A stretch of 64,000 nucleotides of DNA from Vallitaleaceae bacterium (lineage in GTDB: Bacteria; Bacillota; Clostridia; Lachnospirales; Vallitaleaceae): assembly GCA_028277605.1 (NCBI GenBank), contig JANQFZ010000068.1, forward strand, positions 1 to 64,000. Direction: 5' to 3'. The position numbers and the translations under genes were made by a program. A model generated the notes under the pieces. That model saw only the letters and a program-made list of their open reading frames with translations. It made no database searches and was not told the DNA's origin. Below are positions 17,024 to 25,688 of this stretch, piece after piece; the stretch's first letter is position 1; every line of letters begins with the position of its first letter.

Positions 17024-17545
17024 ATGAGAAAAACATTAGCATTAAAGTCAAGAAGTAAAATATTATGCAATACGACATTTAAGCAAGCTCATAGAGATAA
17101 ACAAGGCAATCTTATTCTAAAGAAACAATTGTCTAAAATCTATGGCTCAATGATACTAGGAGTATTGAGTTGTCTCTTTTTATTATTTGTAGACCAATAT
17201 GTAGAAAGATTTCTTAATGAGGGCACAATACTAATACCCCTAGGTTTGATTGTTTACTTTATTCTTATGACTGTTCTAGTAAGTAGAGAAAAAGTTATAG
17301 TTAGTAGTAAAGGATTTACTTGCTATTATAGACTAGGTAAAAAGCATATGGATTTTATAGAGGTAAATTCAATAGACTATAAATTAATTAGTGAAAAAAT
17401 AGTTATCAAAAGCAATACAGAACAATTATCTATGCCAATTGATTTTATAGGTTTTGAGGAATTTTATAAAATTTTAATCAAAAAAACCAATGGAAAATCA
17501 TGTAAGCAGTTGGAAACATTTCTTAATAATATGAAAATGATATGA
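17024..17545 (+). CDS. hypothetical small membrane protein, possible bacterial PH-like domain
   Basis: Not recognised with certainty. 173 residues with a basic N-terminus, two transmembrane helices in a hairpin (about residues 42-60 and 70-88), then a beta-rich stretch (REKVIVSSKGFTCYYRLG... IDYKLISEKIVIKS) and a final helix. This is the layout of membrane-anchored YcxB-like/bPH proteins. ATG at 17024 is 10 bases after TAGGAG and preferred to the in-frame TTG at 17018. It follows another unknown membrane protein and is followed by a long gene-free stretch. Confidence 0.7.
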   Translation: MRKTLALKSRSKILCNTTFKQAHRDKQGNLILKKQLSKIYGSMILGVLSCLFLLFVDQYVERFLNEGTILIPLGLIVYFILMTVLVSREKVIVSSKGFTCYYRLGKKHMDFIEVNSIDYKLISEKIVIKSNTEQLSMPIDFIGFEEFYKILIKKTNGKSCKQLETFLNNMKMI

Positions 17546-17569
17546 TCACCGATAATAAGAAAATATTAA

Positions 17570-17592
17570 TTCCCATGTATCATGCATGGGAA
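17570..17592. terminator. hairpin after the small membrane protein gene
   Basis: TTCCCATG (17570-17577) pairs with CATGGGAA (17585-17592). Flanking A/T-rich arms extend the pairing partly, but there is no clean T run. It probably marks the 3' end of the 17024 transcript. Confidence 0.5.
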
Positions 17593-17715
17593 CTTCGTTA
17601 TTTTGTTATCCTGCAGAAACATGAGTACGTAACGATAGCTTATTATAAATACTTATATAGAGCATATAATATGAAATTAAATTTCAGTTTTGATTAGATG
17701 CAACTATTATAATGC

Positions 17716-17757
17716 AATAACAAATAACTAATAACAAATAACTAGTAACAAATAACT
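17716..17757 (+). repeat. three tandem copies of a 14-base unit
   Basis: AATAACAAATAACT is repeated head to tail three times (17716-17729, 17730-17743, 17744-17757, the last with one change). Degenerate continuation reaches about 17785. The copies have no spacers, so this is a simple tandem repeat, not a CRISPR. Confidence 0.85.
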
Positions 17758-18278
17758 AATAAAATTAACAAATAAATAACAAATTGCTTTGATTCATTTA
17801 AACTTTACAAATGCTAAAAATCATGTTAAAATTATAGTAATACATAAATTATTATTAGAATTAGCTTAATTTTTTACTATACACTAAAGTAAATCATACT
17901 TTTTAAAAGCATTTACAGAACACAAAAATCTTATAACACTCACTATGACAGAATTAAACTTAAATCCCTATCCAATTATTACTCTCTTTCTCTATTTACT
18001 CACTTCCAACTTTTCAATAAAACGGCTCTCTTAAGATAACTTCTATCTTAACTCATACAATAACTTAGAACTGGTCAGTATGTGGCAATCGTGTAGACAG
18101 TGATAATACAGTGTCTTACTAGTGCTGACTTAAATATAGATGTACTAACTTACTAAACATTTATATACATATTCTAGATGTCTTAGACTTAAACTGATAT
18201 GGAAGATTACTGGTGGAAGTAGAAACGTATTTATTAGGGATAGATATTAACTATATTGAGATGAAAGGGGATTAACAA
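17758..18278. other. gene-free region before the GH26 gene
   Basis: Part of a 733-base non-coding stretch (17546-18278). After the hairpin and tandem repeat I see no convincing reading frame in it. It is AT-rich with a pyrimidine-rich patch near 17970-18020. The ribosome site AAAGGGG lies before the GH26 gene. I could not place a confident promoter or a known riboswitch. Confidence 0.5.
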
Positions 18279-19787
18279 ATGATTAAGAATAAAGCGAAAC
18301 AAAAGCTGGCTGTTTTCGTATTAATGACTGTACTTTTAGTAGGTATGAGTAGAGGGATGATACATGCTGTAACTACGAGTGATTATAAAGAACGCTGCGA
18401 ATTCATCAGCAGCAATACAGCAAAAATATCTTTTACATCTTATTGTCATTCTACCTATGTTTATGTTCATTATGAGGTTAATGGTGGACAAGATATGAAC
18501 TATCTAATGAATAATAATGGGGATACTTGGACGTGGTCGATAGATGGACTAAATAAGGGTGATGTTATAGCCTATTGGTTTACCTATCAGAAAGGTACAA
18601 CACAATATGATACGGAATGGTACCATTATATGCATGACGGTAGTGATCCTACTCCTGATCCAAATCCAAATCCAAACCCAGATCCCAATCTAATATCTGG
18701 AAAAGGGTGTCCTAAGGATGGTAGCACACTATTAATCTTGGGGCAAGATTTACAGTCCGTGTATAATTATGTAATAAGTGGTTATTTTCCAACACCAGGG
18801 GGTGTCACATCTTATGTTAACTTGTATGGTTTGAGAGACCAAAATCTTGGTTATGGTGGATTAGGAGAAGATCCAAGTGGTGGTGTTGTGTCTGATGTTG
18901 ATTGGGGGGCGGGTCCTATACATACACATAATGCAGCATTTGGATATCCTGATTCAGCTCTTTCTATTGGGATTTATATGACAGAAGAATATAATCCTGG
19001 AGGACTTACTAATATAGCTAACGGAGTCTATGATGCAGAGATAGATAGACTTGGTACTTTTATAAATTCTGTACAGGGGCCTGTTTTTGTTAGAATTGGA
19101 TATGAATTTGATGGTACATGGAACATGGGCTATAATAACACCACTAGTTACAAAAATGCTTATAAAAGGGTCATCAATAGGTTAAGAGCTAAGGCTGATA
19201 ATGTGATTTCTGTATGGCAGGCTTGCACCTCTCCTGTTGATGATATTGTAGAAGGGTATCATGAAAATATTGAGAATTGGTATCCGGGGGATAGCTATGT
19301 GGACTGGGTTGGTTATTCATGGTTTCTATCTCATCATGATTTACAATACTCTTTAACGGATGAGGTTATAGCTTTTGCAAAAAATCATAATAAACCTGTG
19401 CTCTTATCTGAATCAGCACCACAAGGCTATGATTTAAGTGATTTAACAAAAAAAGCAATTAATACAGGAGGCTTCTATACTTCAGATCCTTTTTATGGAA
19501 TCCCTGGAAGTAATACCAGCAGTTACTCTGCTAATAGAATATGGAATGACTGGTTTGTTCCTTTCTTTGACTATATTCATAGTCATTCGGATGTCATTAG
19601 GGGAGTATCTTATATAAATGCCAATTGGGATTCACAACCGAAATGGGCACCTCCATATAATGAAGGTTATTGGGGCGATAGTAGAGTTGAGAGTCAATCC
19701 AGTATACGACAAAAATGGTTAGATGAAATCAACAGTTCTTTTTGGAAGCATGGTTCATCTAATCTCTTTAATGAATTACAACCATAA
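18279..19787 (+). CDS. secreted glycoside hydrolase, GH26-like, with N-terminal carbohydrate-binding module
   Basis: A 502-residue secreted enzyme. Residues 1-30 are a signal peptide ending near IHA. Residues about 35-125 form a beta-sandwich module (TAKISFTSY, YVHYEVNGG, YWFTYQKGTTQYDTEW) resembling CBM56-type beta-1,3-glucan-binding modules. A Pro-Asp-Asn linker (PDPNPNPNPDPN) follows. The catalytic domain has FVRIGYEFDG with likely acid/base E276 and LLSESAPQ with likely nucleophile E378, about 100 residues apart as in GH26. The IGYEFDG form resembles beta-1,3-xylanase-type GH26 enzymes more than classical beta-mannanases, so the exact substrate is uncertain. It has its own terminator and no sugar transporter neighbours. 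Confidence 0.8.
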   Translation: MIKNKAKQKLAVFVLMTVLLVGMSRGMIHAVTTSDYKERCEFISSNTAKISFTSYCHSTYVYVHYEVNGGQDMNYLMNNNGDTWTWSIDGLNKGDVIAYWFTYQKGTTQYDTEWYHYMHDGSDPTPDPNPNPNPDPNLISGKGCPKDGSTLLILGQDLQSVYNYVISGYFPTPGGVTSYVNLYGLRDQNLGYGGLGEDPSGGVVSDVDWGAGPIHTHNAAFGYPDSALSIGIYMTEEYNPGGLTNIANGVYDAEIDRLGTFINSVQGPVFVRIGYEFDGTWNMGYNNTTSYKNAYKRVINRLRAKADNVISVWQACTSPVDDIVEGYHENIENWYPGDSYVDWVGYSWFLSHHDLQYSLTDEVIAFAKNHNKPVLLSESAPQGYDLSDLTKKAINTGGFYTSDPFYGIPGSNTSSYSANRIWNDWFVPFFDYIHSHSDVIRGVSYINANWDSQPKWAPPYNEGYWGDSRVESQSSIRQKWLDEINSSFWKHGSSNLFNELQP

Positions 19788-19799
19788 GTATCATTCACG

Positions 19800-19833
19800 C
19801 ACCTCTATACTTTGTTTATAGGGGTGTTTTTTT
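19800..19833 (+). terminator. terminator of the GH26 gene
   Basis: CACCTCTATA (19800-19809) pairs with TATAGGGGTG (19817-19826, one G-U) and seven T follow. Confidence 0.9.
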
Positions 19834-19903
19834 ATTCCTATTTTTCATAACGTAAATGATAGATGAAAATTAAGTGCTTAATTGTAAAGATTTATGATAA
19901 TAA

Positions 19904-19933
19904 TTGACAGGTTTTAAAAAGACATATTATAAT
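19904..19933 (+). promoter_or_regulatory. consensus SigmaA promoter before the YibE/F gene
   Basis: Perfect TTGACA at 19904-19909 and perfect TATAAT at 19928-19933, spacer 18 bases. It lies about 125 bases before the next start codon, so the transcript would have a long leader. A second TATAAT-like element near 20010 may be a closer promoter. Confidence 0.65.
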
Positions 19934-20062
19934 ATTCAATGGACGGTTTAATGAGATTTTTTCATGATTAAATGTGAAATATATCTTGCTATTTATTTTT
20001 ACTATAAAGTATAATAATAGTATGCGTGTTTTAAAAAGTCAAACTCTAAGGGAGATTCTACT

Positions 20063-21205
20063 ATGTTGTCTAAGTTAAAGAATAATAGTTTACTGATTGT
20101 TGTGTTATGTTTAATCCCCGTTATTATTTACTTTTCACCTGTGGTGGGTGGTAAAAACAATGTACCTAAATACTTTGATCAGGTATTTGAAAAGGGCAGA
20201 GTGGTATCTATTATCGAGGAAGACTTAGAGCAAGATGAAATAGTTCCTAATCAAATGAGCGGTAAGCAGGTTTTAGAAATTGAGGTGATGAGTGGAAAGT
20301 ATAAGGGTAATGTCTACGAGTCAACTAATCTATTAACTTTAAATCATAATGTTTTAGCGAAAAAAGGCATGAATATTGTTATTGGTATTCGTGAAGATGG
20401 AGAAGAACCTCAAGTTTGGGTATATAGTTATAGACGTGAAACGATTGTTTATTGGGTAATGGCTGTTTTCTTAGTATTGCTTGTTATTCTAGGAGGAATG
20501 AAAGGTTTTCGTTCTGCTATTTCTCTCTTATTCACTGGTGTTGTCATTCTATTCATATTGATTCCCCAGTTGTTTAGTGGTAAAAGCGCTATAGCAACAA
20601 CCATAGTACTCATGTCTCTAACCGTAGTGATTTCCTTTATTTTAATTAGTGAGTGGAGCAAAAAAACTTTATCCGCTATTATCGGTACAATCGGTGGTAT
20701 TATAATAGCTGGTATTGTTTCATACATTGTTGGGCAGTTAACCCATTTATCAGGAGTTAACATGGAGCAGGGTGAAGAGATAGCCTATATGGCACAAGAT
20801 TATGGTATAGATATTGCAGGACTTATGTTTGCGGCGATATTAATCTCATCCATAGGTGCAGTTATGGATGTTGCCATGAGTATATCGTCTTCTATCTGTG
20901 AAATACATGCACATCGACCAGATTTAAGTAAGAAAGCCTTGTTTATTTCTGGAATGAATGTTGGTAAAGACATTATGGGTACTATGTCTAACACATTAAT
21001 CTTAGCTTTTGCTGGTGGTTCCTTAACAACCATGATGCTTATTTATGGTTATCAATTGCAGCCCCTGCAATTTTTAAATCTTCAAGAAATAGCCATTGAG
21101 ATGATACAGGGATTTGCAGGAAGTATAGGTATAGTACTGACAGTTCCATTAACAGCTTTAGCGATGTCTCGTATGCTTTCTATCAAAAAAGAGGTTAAAG
21201 AATAA
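20063..21205 (+). CDS. YibE/F family membrane protein
   Basis: A 380-residue integral membrane protein of the YibE/F family (PF07907). One N-terminal helix is followed by an extracytoplasmic domain of about 100 residues (VLEIEVMSGKYKGNVYESTN) and then seven or so helices. The conserved core includes LISSIGAVMDVAMSISSSI, ELxxxHPDLSKKALFISG-like and MNVGKDIMGTMSNTLILAF. The molecular function is not established for the family; lactococcal members were described as induced regulators or transport-like proteins. It is convergent with the 5'-nucleotidase gene, and both share a hairpin. Confidence 0.88.
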   Translation: MLSKLKNNSLLIVVLCLIPVIIYFSPVVGGKNNVPKYFDQVFEKGRVVSIIEEDLEQDEIVPNQMSGKQVLEIEVMSGKYKGNVYESTNLLTLNHNVLAKKGMNIVIGIREDGEEPQVWVYSYRRETIVYWVMAVFLVLLVILGGMKGFRSAISLLFTGVVILFILIPQLFSGKSAIATTIVLMSLTVVISFILISEWSKKTLSAIIGTIGGIIIAGIVSYIVGQLTHLSGVNMEQGEEIAYMAQDYGIDIAGLMFAAILISSIGAVMDVAMSISSSICEIHAHRPDLSKKALFISGMNVGKDIMGTMSNTLILAFAGGSLTTMMLIYGYQLQPLQFLNLQEIAIEMIQGFAGSIGIVLTVPLTALAMSRMLSIKKEVKE

Positions 21206-21241
21206 TTAAAAAATAAATTAATGATGATATATAAATAAATA

Positions 21242-21285
21242 GGGCTGGCTACTACATCCATTGATGTATTAGACAGCCCATTTTT
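21242..21285. terminator. shared hairpin between convergent genes
   Basis: GGGCTG (21242-21247) pairs with CAGCCC (21274-21279). Inside it TACATC-catt-GATGTA (21253-21268) forms a second hairpin. T-rich sequence follows on the plus strand and A-rich sequence precedes it, so it can serve YibE/F and possibly the opposing gene. Confidence 0.75.
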
Positions 21286-21294
21286 TAGTTTAAT

Positions 21295-23340
21295 TTAGTT
21301 TGATACTTCAGGAATTCTTAGCTTCTGACCTACAGTCAGTTTGTTTGGATTCTTAAGCTGATTTAGATCAGCGAGTGTTTTCCAATCTAACCCAAACTTC
21401 TCAGCAATTTTCCATAACATATCTCCTGATTTTACAGTATATATCTTATCATCAACACTACTGTCAAATTGAATTACGATATCATCTTTTGTGGTTATAG
21501 TTTTATCAAAGCCATCTGTTATTTTTTCTTTTATGACACCTTGCTTAATGAGTTCCTGTACATTAAGTGCCTTAACATTTAAAGTTCTTCCGTCTTCTGA
21601 AGTAGGGATACTAATCTTACCTTCTCTAATCATACGGTAGATTTCATCCTTGTATGGACTATCTATATCAACACCTACTATATTCCAGTTATTGTCTACC
21701 GTTGGAACTAAGGAGCCATTTTTAACTTCTTGAGTATATCTAATAATTAAATCTCTAATTCTTCCATCATCTTGGAATTTTTTATAGGAATCATAATAGA
21801 TATCTTCACTGGTTATAAGCTCTAAACCTTTTAGAGTACCGTAACGATAATTGTTAACAGCAAGCTTGTAAGTCTTTTTAGGATCGATAGATTGCCCTTT
21901 AATTTTAACATTTTTTATTCTGCTACCAGCAGGTTGACTCAAATCAATTTCATAAGTCATACCTGAGAACATATCATAATTATAGCCTCTAACCTCTGGA
22001 TCAAAACTAATGGTTATATCACCTTTTTTAAATGTATTGTAATAGCTAACTGACCATTCCATATACTTTAATAGGTTCTCACCACTGATTTTTACACCCA
22101 TTAAGGTATTATCATATTTATAAATATACGCTACATCTTTTTTCTTGAAATTACCTGCCTTTAAATTAGAGCCAAAGTTAAAGAGTGCAGCTGCACTTAC
22201 TTCAGCTTCTGCATAATACTGTTGAACCTCATTGATTAAATCAATAACAGGTGTATCTTGTATTTGAGCTGTTGGCATTGTTGTTATTTCGTCTTTTCCA
22301 GTTATGTAGTCTGGTGATTCAATAAAATCTTTAGTTATAACACCAACAACCTTATTTGCCTCATCTACTGATTTGTCATGAACATATTTGTACTCTTCTA
22401 GTATACTTTTGTTTTCATCAACGGGCTTAGTTTCAATATTTTCACCAGTAACTTCTTTAACAACCCATTCATCGTACTGCTTGTCCAGCTTGACTTGTAC
22501 TTTAGATAATGCCCAGCCGTATTTCTTAGGTTCTATGATTCTAACGCCATTGACATCTTCATTGACTGCCATATGAGCATGACCTGCCAATATGGCATCA
22601 AACTCTGGGCAAGCATTGGCGACTTCTCTAACACCTTCATAACCATGTTCTCCGTCTGGTCCGATGTGATATGCGCCAATTAATACATCATACTGTCCTT
22701 CTAATTCTTTAATACACTTCTTTGTTTCAGCTAAAACAGGAGTAAATTCTAGACCTTTAAAGTGAGATGGTGTACTGGCTTCCCATACAGGAATATAAGG
22801 TGGTACCATGCCTATAACAGCAACTCTCACGCCGTCGATATTAAAAACTTTATGTCCATCAACGTATCTTTCGTTGGTTCCTTCTTTATAGATATTTGCT
22901 GATAGAACTGTACCGTTGAAACCTTTAACATTTTTTTCTACTATATCTAATCCAAAGTTGAATTCATGGTTGCCTAGCGTCCAGACATCATACTCCATTT
23001 CGTTAAGTATTTGAATCATAGGGTGAACTGGTAGGTTATGAAATAGGGAAGCACTGTTATCTTGAATGGTATCACCACAGTCAATTAAAAGTGCGTTTGG
23101 ATCTTTTTTGCGTTCTTCTGCAACAATAGTTTTGATTTTAGCAAGCCCTGCGTCACTATCAACGGCATCTGTTGCATAATCGTATGCATAGATACGACCG
23201 TGTAAGTCCGCTGTCTGTAGAATTGTAATTGTTTTTTCCTGTGTATCTGCGTTTGTCGCTAATACATTATTTTTTGGAGCTAAGATTAAAGTGACTAAAG
23301 CTAACAAAAGCATTAGTTTTGTTACAAAGTTTCTTTTCAT
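21295..23340 (-). CDS. secreted 5'-nucleotidase / 2',3'-cyclic phosphodiesterase with C-terminal LysM
   Basis: A 681-residue exported enzyme that salvages phosphate and nucleosides from extracellular nucleotides. Signal peptide residues 1-28. The metallophosphatase domain has the metal-binding motifs TADLHGRIY, DCGDTIQDN, GNHEFNFG and GAYHIG/AGHAHMAV. The 5'-nucleotidase C-terminal domain includes LFNFGSNLKAGNF and the NNYRYGTLKG substrate region. Residues 633-681 are one LysM (YTVKSGDMLWKIAEKF ... LTVGQKLRIPE) that should anchor the enzyme to peptidoglycan. This organisation resembles the YfkN/CpdB group, with LysM in place of a sortase signal. Its own minus-strand promoter precedes it. Confidence 0.93.
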   Translation of the reverse strand: MKRNFVTKLMLLLALVTLILAPKNNVLATNADTQEKTITILQTADLHGRIYAYDYATDAVDSDAGLAKIKTIVAEERKKDPNALLIDCGDTIQDNSASLFHNLPVHPMIQILNEMEYDVWTLGNHEFNFGLDIVEKNVKGFNGTVLSANIYKEGTNERYVDGHKVFNIDGVRVAVIGMVPPYIPVWEASTPSHFKGLEFTPVLAETKKCIKELEGQYDVLIGAYHIGPDGEHGYEGVREVANACPEFDAILAGHAHMAVNEDVNGVRIIEPKKYGWALSKVQVKLDKQYDEWVVKEVTGENIETKPVDENKSILEEYKYVHDKSVDEANKVVGVITKDFIESPDYITGKDEITTMPTAQIQDTPVIDLINEVQQYYAEAEVSAAALFNFGSNLKAGNFKKKDVAYIYKYDNTLMGVKISGENLLKYMEWSVSYYNTFKKGDITISFDPEVRGYNYDMFSGMTYEIDLSQPAGSRIKNVKIKGQSIDPKKTYKLAVNNYRYGTLKGLELITSEDIYYDSYKKFQDDGRIRDLIIRYTQEVKNGSLVPTVDNNWNIVGVDIDSPYKDEIYRMIREGKISIPTSEDGRTLNVKALNVQELIKQGVIKEKITDGFDKTITTKDDIVIQFDSSVDDKIYTVKSGDMLWKIAEKFGLDWKTLADLNQLKNPNKLTVGQKLRIPEVSN

Positions 23341-23377
23341 AATTGTACACTCCTTATTGTTAATAATTTCCTATTTA

Positions 23378-23406
23378 ATTATAATATTTTAAATGAGTTT
23401 GTACAA
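23378..23406 (-). promoter_or_regulatory. SigmaA promoter of the 5'-nucleotidase gene
   Basis: On the minus strand TTGTAC (23406-23401) and a perfect TATAAT (23383-23378) are separated by 17 bases, about 38 bases before the start codon. Confidence 0.65.
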
Positions 23407-23583
23407 GTTCTTTACTTATTAATAACATTCTATTTCATTAGAATATTACTTAGCGAATGTATCAATAGTCATTTGATTGCTAAATGATAACCACTTGTAA
23501 CTGTTTTACTACGTTTTAAGCAAAAATTGTTTATCATTAACAGAACATCCTGTATACTAAACCTAGAAAGGATGAAGTTAGTT

Positions 23584-23763
23584 ATGAAAATTAAGATCGA
23601 GGTTTATCATGATTGGGAAACTGAAGTCATCATTAAAGGTGATACGACGAAAAGTGATGTCAAAAATCTTATTGAATATCTCTACGACTACAATTTAGAT
23701 ATGACACCTAACAAGATAATATTAAAAGACAAGGATAAGAGGGATTTTTTCCATCCTATTTAG
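23584..23763 (+). CDS. hypothetical small protein
   Basis: Not recognised. About 59 residues from the ATG at 23584 (beginning MKIKIEVYHDWETEVI), acidic and lysine-rich, predicted beta-alpha. An in-frame ATG at 23572 would add four residues but directly abuts the AAAGG ribosome site. No membrane segment or signal. It stands alone between the divergent 5'-nucleotidase gene and an oxidoreductase. The 295 bases that follow show no clear gene. Confidence 0.6.
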   Translation: MKIKIEVYHDWETEVIIKGDTTKSDVKNLIEYLYDYNLDMTPNKIILKDKDKRDFFHPI

Positions 23764-24022
23764 GTATCTTTATCCTTATCTATATCATTTTTCAATGGAG
23801 CATTTATTACTTTATTCAAAAAAAATGAATAGATTGAATCAAAAGTTAAAAGAAAACATAATAAATAGAGAATGAACCTATTACCTGAAATTGCATAGAA
23901 GTCTATCAATGTATAAGAGATAGATATGATTTGCCTGTAAAACCTTTATAGTAACTGTATGGAAGTAGGATTTTTTCATTTAACAATTGAATCTTTTTTT
24001 TACATATGATAGGATATACATA

Positions 24023-24036
24023 AGAACATATGTTCT
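24023..24036. promoter_or_regulatory. perfect 14-bp palindrome, LexA-like (Cheo box) or other operator
   Basis: AGAACATATGTTCT is its own reverse complement and contains GAAC-N4-GTTC, the core of the Gram-positive SOS operator. It lies 22 bases before the start codon of the oxidoreductase gene, just downstream of AT-rich -10-like sequence. The outer bases are A/T instead of the usual C/G, so it may belong to another dimeric repressor. Confidence 0.5.
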
Positions 24037-24058
24037 ATCATTTGACAGGAGGTTGACA

Positions 24059-24997
24059 ATGATTAAAGTAGGTATCTTAGGGACGGGGTATGGAAAAATA
24101 CATGCTGAACGATACAGCAAGATGAAAAATGTTGAAATTGTAGGTATTTTTGGTCGTAATGAGGATAAGCTGAATAAAATAAAAAACGAGTTAGGCCTAT
24201 CTGTAACAACAGATATTAATAAGCTGCTATTGAATCCTGATATACAGGTGATGGATATTTGTTTACCTACAGAGCTACATGCGAAATATGTGATAGAATC
24301 ATTAAAGCAGAATAAACATGTTTTCTGTGAAACCCCAGTCACTTATTCAGTCAATGAAGCTGAGCAAATAAAGACCTATGCTATGAAATACAATAAAAAT
24401 GTATTTGTTGATTTGTTTTATAAGTTTTCAGCTCCACACAAATATACATATAATCTAATTCAAACAGGCGAATTAGGTAAACCCCTATCCATAATAACTT
24501 ATAATAGGACACCTGCACTATGGGGGGATTTGGGATTACCTAATATTGTAATGGATTTTATGATACATAATGTGGATTTTATAAAAGAAATATTTGAGAA
24601 TCCAGAAAAAATTATAGCTCAAGGTATGGGTGATAATAAAAAAGCACTTGTATATGCGTCAATACACTTTAACAATGGATTTTCTTCAATAGAAAGCTCT
24701 TCCATATTACCAGATGGATCTCCGTTTTGCATTGGATACCATATGGTCTGTGAGGAAGGTATGATAACTTATGATGCACAATTTGGTAAGCAAACGAACG
24801 AAACGCTTATTATGCATTATAATGATAAGGTTAAAGAGGTTAATTTTAAGAATGTAGATGAATTAGATGAAGTCATAAAGCATGTCTTACAATGTGTTAA
24901 TACCCAAACCAAGTCATCCCTTATAGACATAGATAATGCTATTGATTCATTAAGAATAGTTGAGGGGATTAACTCATCTATGAAATCATTTCAATAG
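24059..24997 (+). CDS. Gfo/Idh/MocA family oxidoreductase
   Basis: NAD(P)-dependent dehydrogenase of 312 residues. The N-terminal Rossmann fold opens with VGILGTGYGKIHAERYSKM. The family motif (E-K-P in most members) appears as HVFCETPVTYSVNEAEQ, with Thr replacing the usual catalytic-loop Lys. The C-terminal alpha/beta domain has DFMIHNVDFIKEIF, where the HxxD-type residues normally lie. Loss of the EKP lysine could mean altered or no dehydrogenase activity. The start at 24059 follows AGGAGG by 6 bases; the longer frame from 23987 is unlikely. The CAT-like gene follows after 57 bases and is probably cotranscribed. Confidence 0.88.
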   Translation: MIKVGILGTGYGKIHAERYSKMKNVEIVGIFGRNEDKLNKIKNELGLSVTTDINKLLLNPDIQVMDICLPTELHAKYVIESLKQNKHVFCETPVTYSVNEAEQIKTYAMKYNKNVFVDLFYKFSAPHKYTYNLIQTGELGKPLSIITYNRTPALWGDLGLPNIVMDFMIHNVDFIKEIFENPEKIIAQGMGDNKKALVYASIHFNNGFSSIESSSILPDGSPFCIGYHMVCEEGMITYDAQFGKQTNETLIMHYNDKVKEVNFKNVDELDEVIKHVLQCVNTQTKSSLIDIDNAIDSLRIVEGINSSMKSFQ

Positions 24998-25054
24998 TTT
25001 TTGAAGCAAACGAAACAAATATCAATAAGTATTATGTAAAAGGAGACATATCCA

Positions 25055-25678
25055 TTGGAGATTATTAATTTAAAAACATGGGAAAGAACAACACATTACA
25101 ATTTCTTTAGACAGATGGATTATCCTCAATACTCAATATGTAGCAATATAGATATAACTAACTTCTTAACACAAGTGAAGAAAAGAAATATTTCATTTTA
25201 TTATGCCATGATTTATGCTGCAACTTATTGTTTAAACCAAATTAAGGCATTTAAATATCGTATAGAAGGAGACAAGGTTATTTTACATCATACAATACAT
25301 CCATCATTTACGGATATGTCAGAGGGATCAGAATTGTTTAAAATAGTAACGGTAGATATGGAAGATACTATTAATAGTTTTGTTGTAAAAGCAAAAAAGA
25401 AAGCAAACAATCAAAAAGACTATTTTGGTATAGAAGAACCAAGACAAGATGTGACATATATCACTTGTATACCTTGGGTGTCATTTACTAATATGTCACA
25501 TACCATTACATTAAATAAAGACGATGCTATCCCACGTTTAGCTTGGGGGAAATACTTTAAGGAAAACGAAAAAATCCTAATGCCTTTTTCTTTACAGGCG
25601 CATCATGCATTTGTAGATGGTGTTCATATGGGCAAGTATTTTGATGTTTTACAACAGCATATGAATACATTTAAGTAA
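25055..25678 (+). CDS. chloramphenicol acetyltransferase-like (CatA family) O-acetyltransferase
   Basis: Acetyl-CoA-dependent acetyltransferase of 207 residues, close to the roughly 215 of type A CAT. Conserved features are PWVSFTNMSH (CAT: PWVSFTSF), LMPFSLQAHHAFVDGVHMG with the catalytic His in HHxxxDG at residues 183-189, and the N-terminal ITNFLTQVKKR stretch. Chromosomal clostridial members of this family are often not true resistance enzymes, so the acceptor is open. Start is a TTG at 25055, 10 bases after GGAG. Pairing with a Gfo/Idh-type enzyme suggests a small-molecule or sugar modification operon, as inference only. Confidence 0.8.
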   Translation: MEIINLKTWERTTHYNFFRQMDYPQYSICSNIDITNFLTQVKKRNISFYYAMIYAATYCLNQIKAFKYRIEGDKVILHHTIHPSFTDMSEGSELFKIVTVDMEDTINSFVVKAKKKANNQKDYFGIEEPRQDVTYITCIPWVSFTNMSHTITLNKDDAIPRLAWGKYFKENEKILMPFSLQAHHAFVDGVHMGKYFDVLQQHMNTFK

Positions 25679-25688
25679 CCATACTTAA

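Noticed and set aside
17707-17785. Possible CRISPR array
   Set aside because: The repeats are 14 bases, contiguous and without unique spacers, and no cas genes are near.
25055-25678. Mobile chloramphenicol resistance gene
   Set aside because: No insertion sequences or inverted repeats flank it. It looks chromosomal and is paired with an oxidoreductase, so resistance is unproven.
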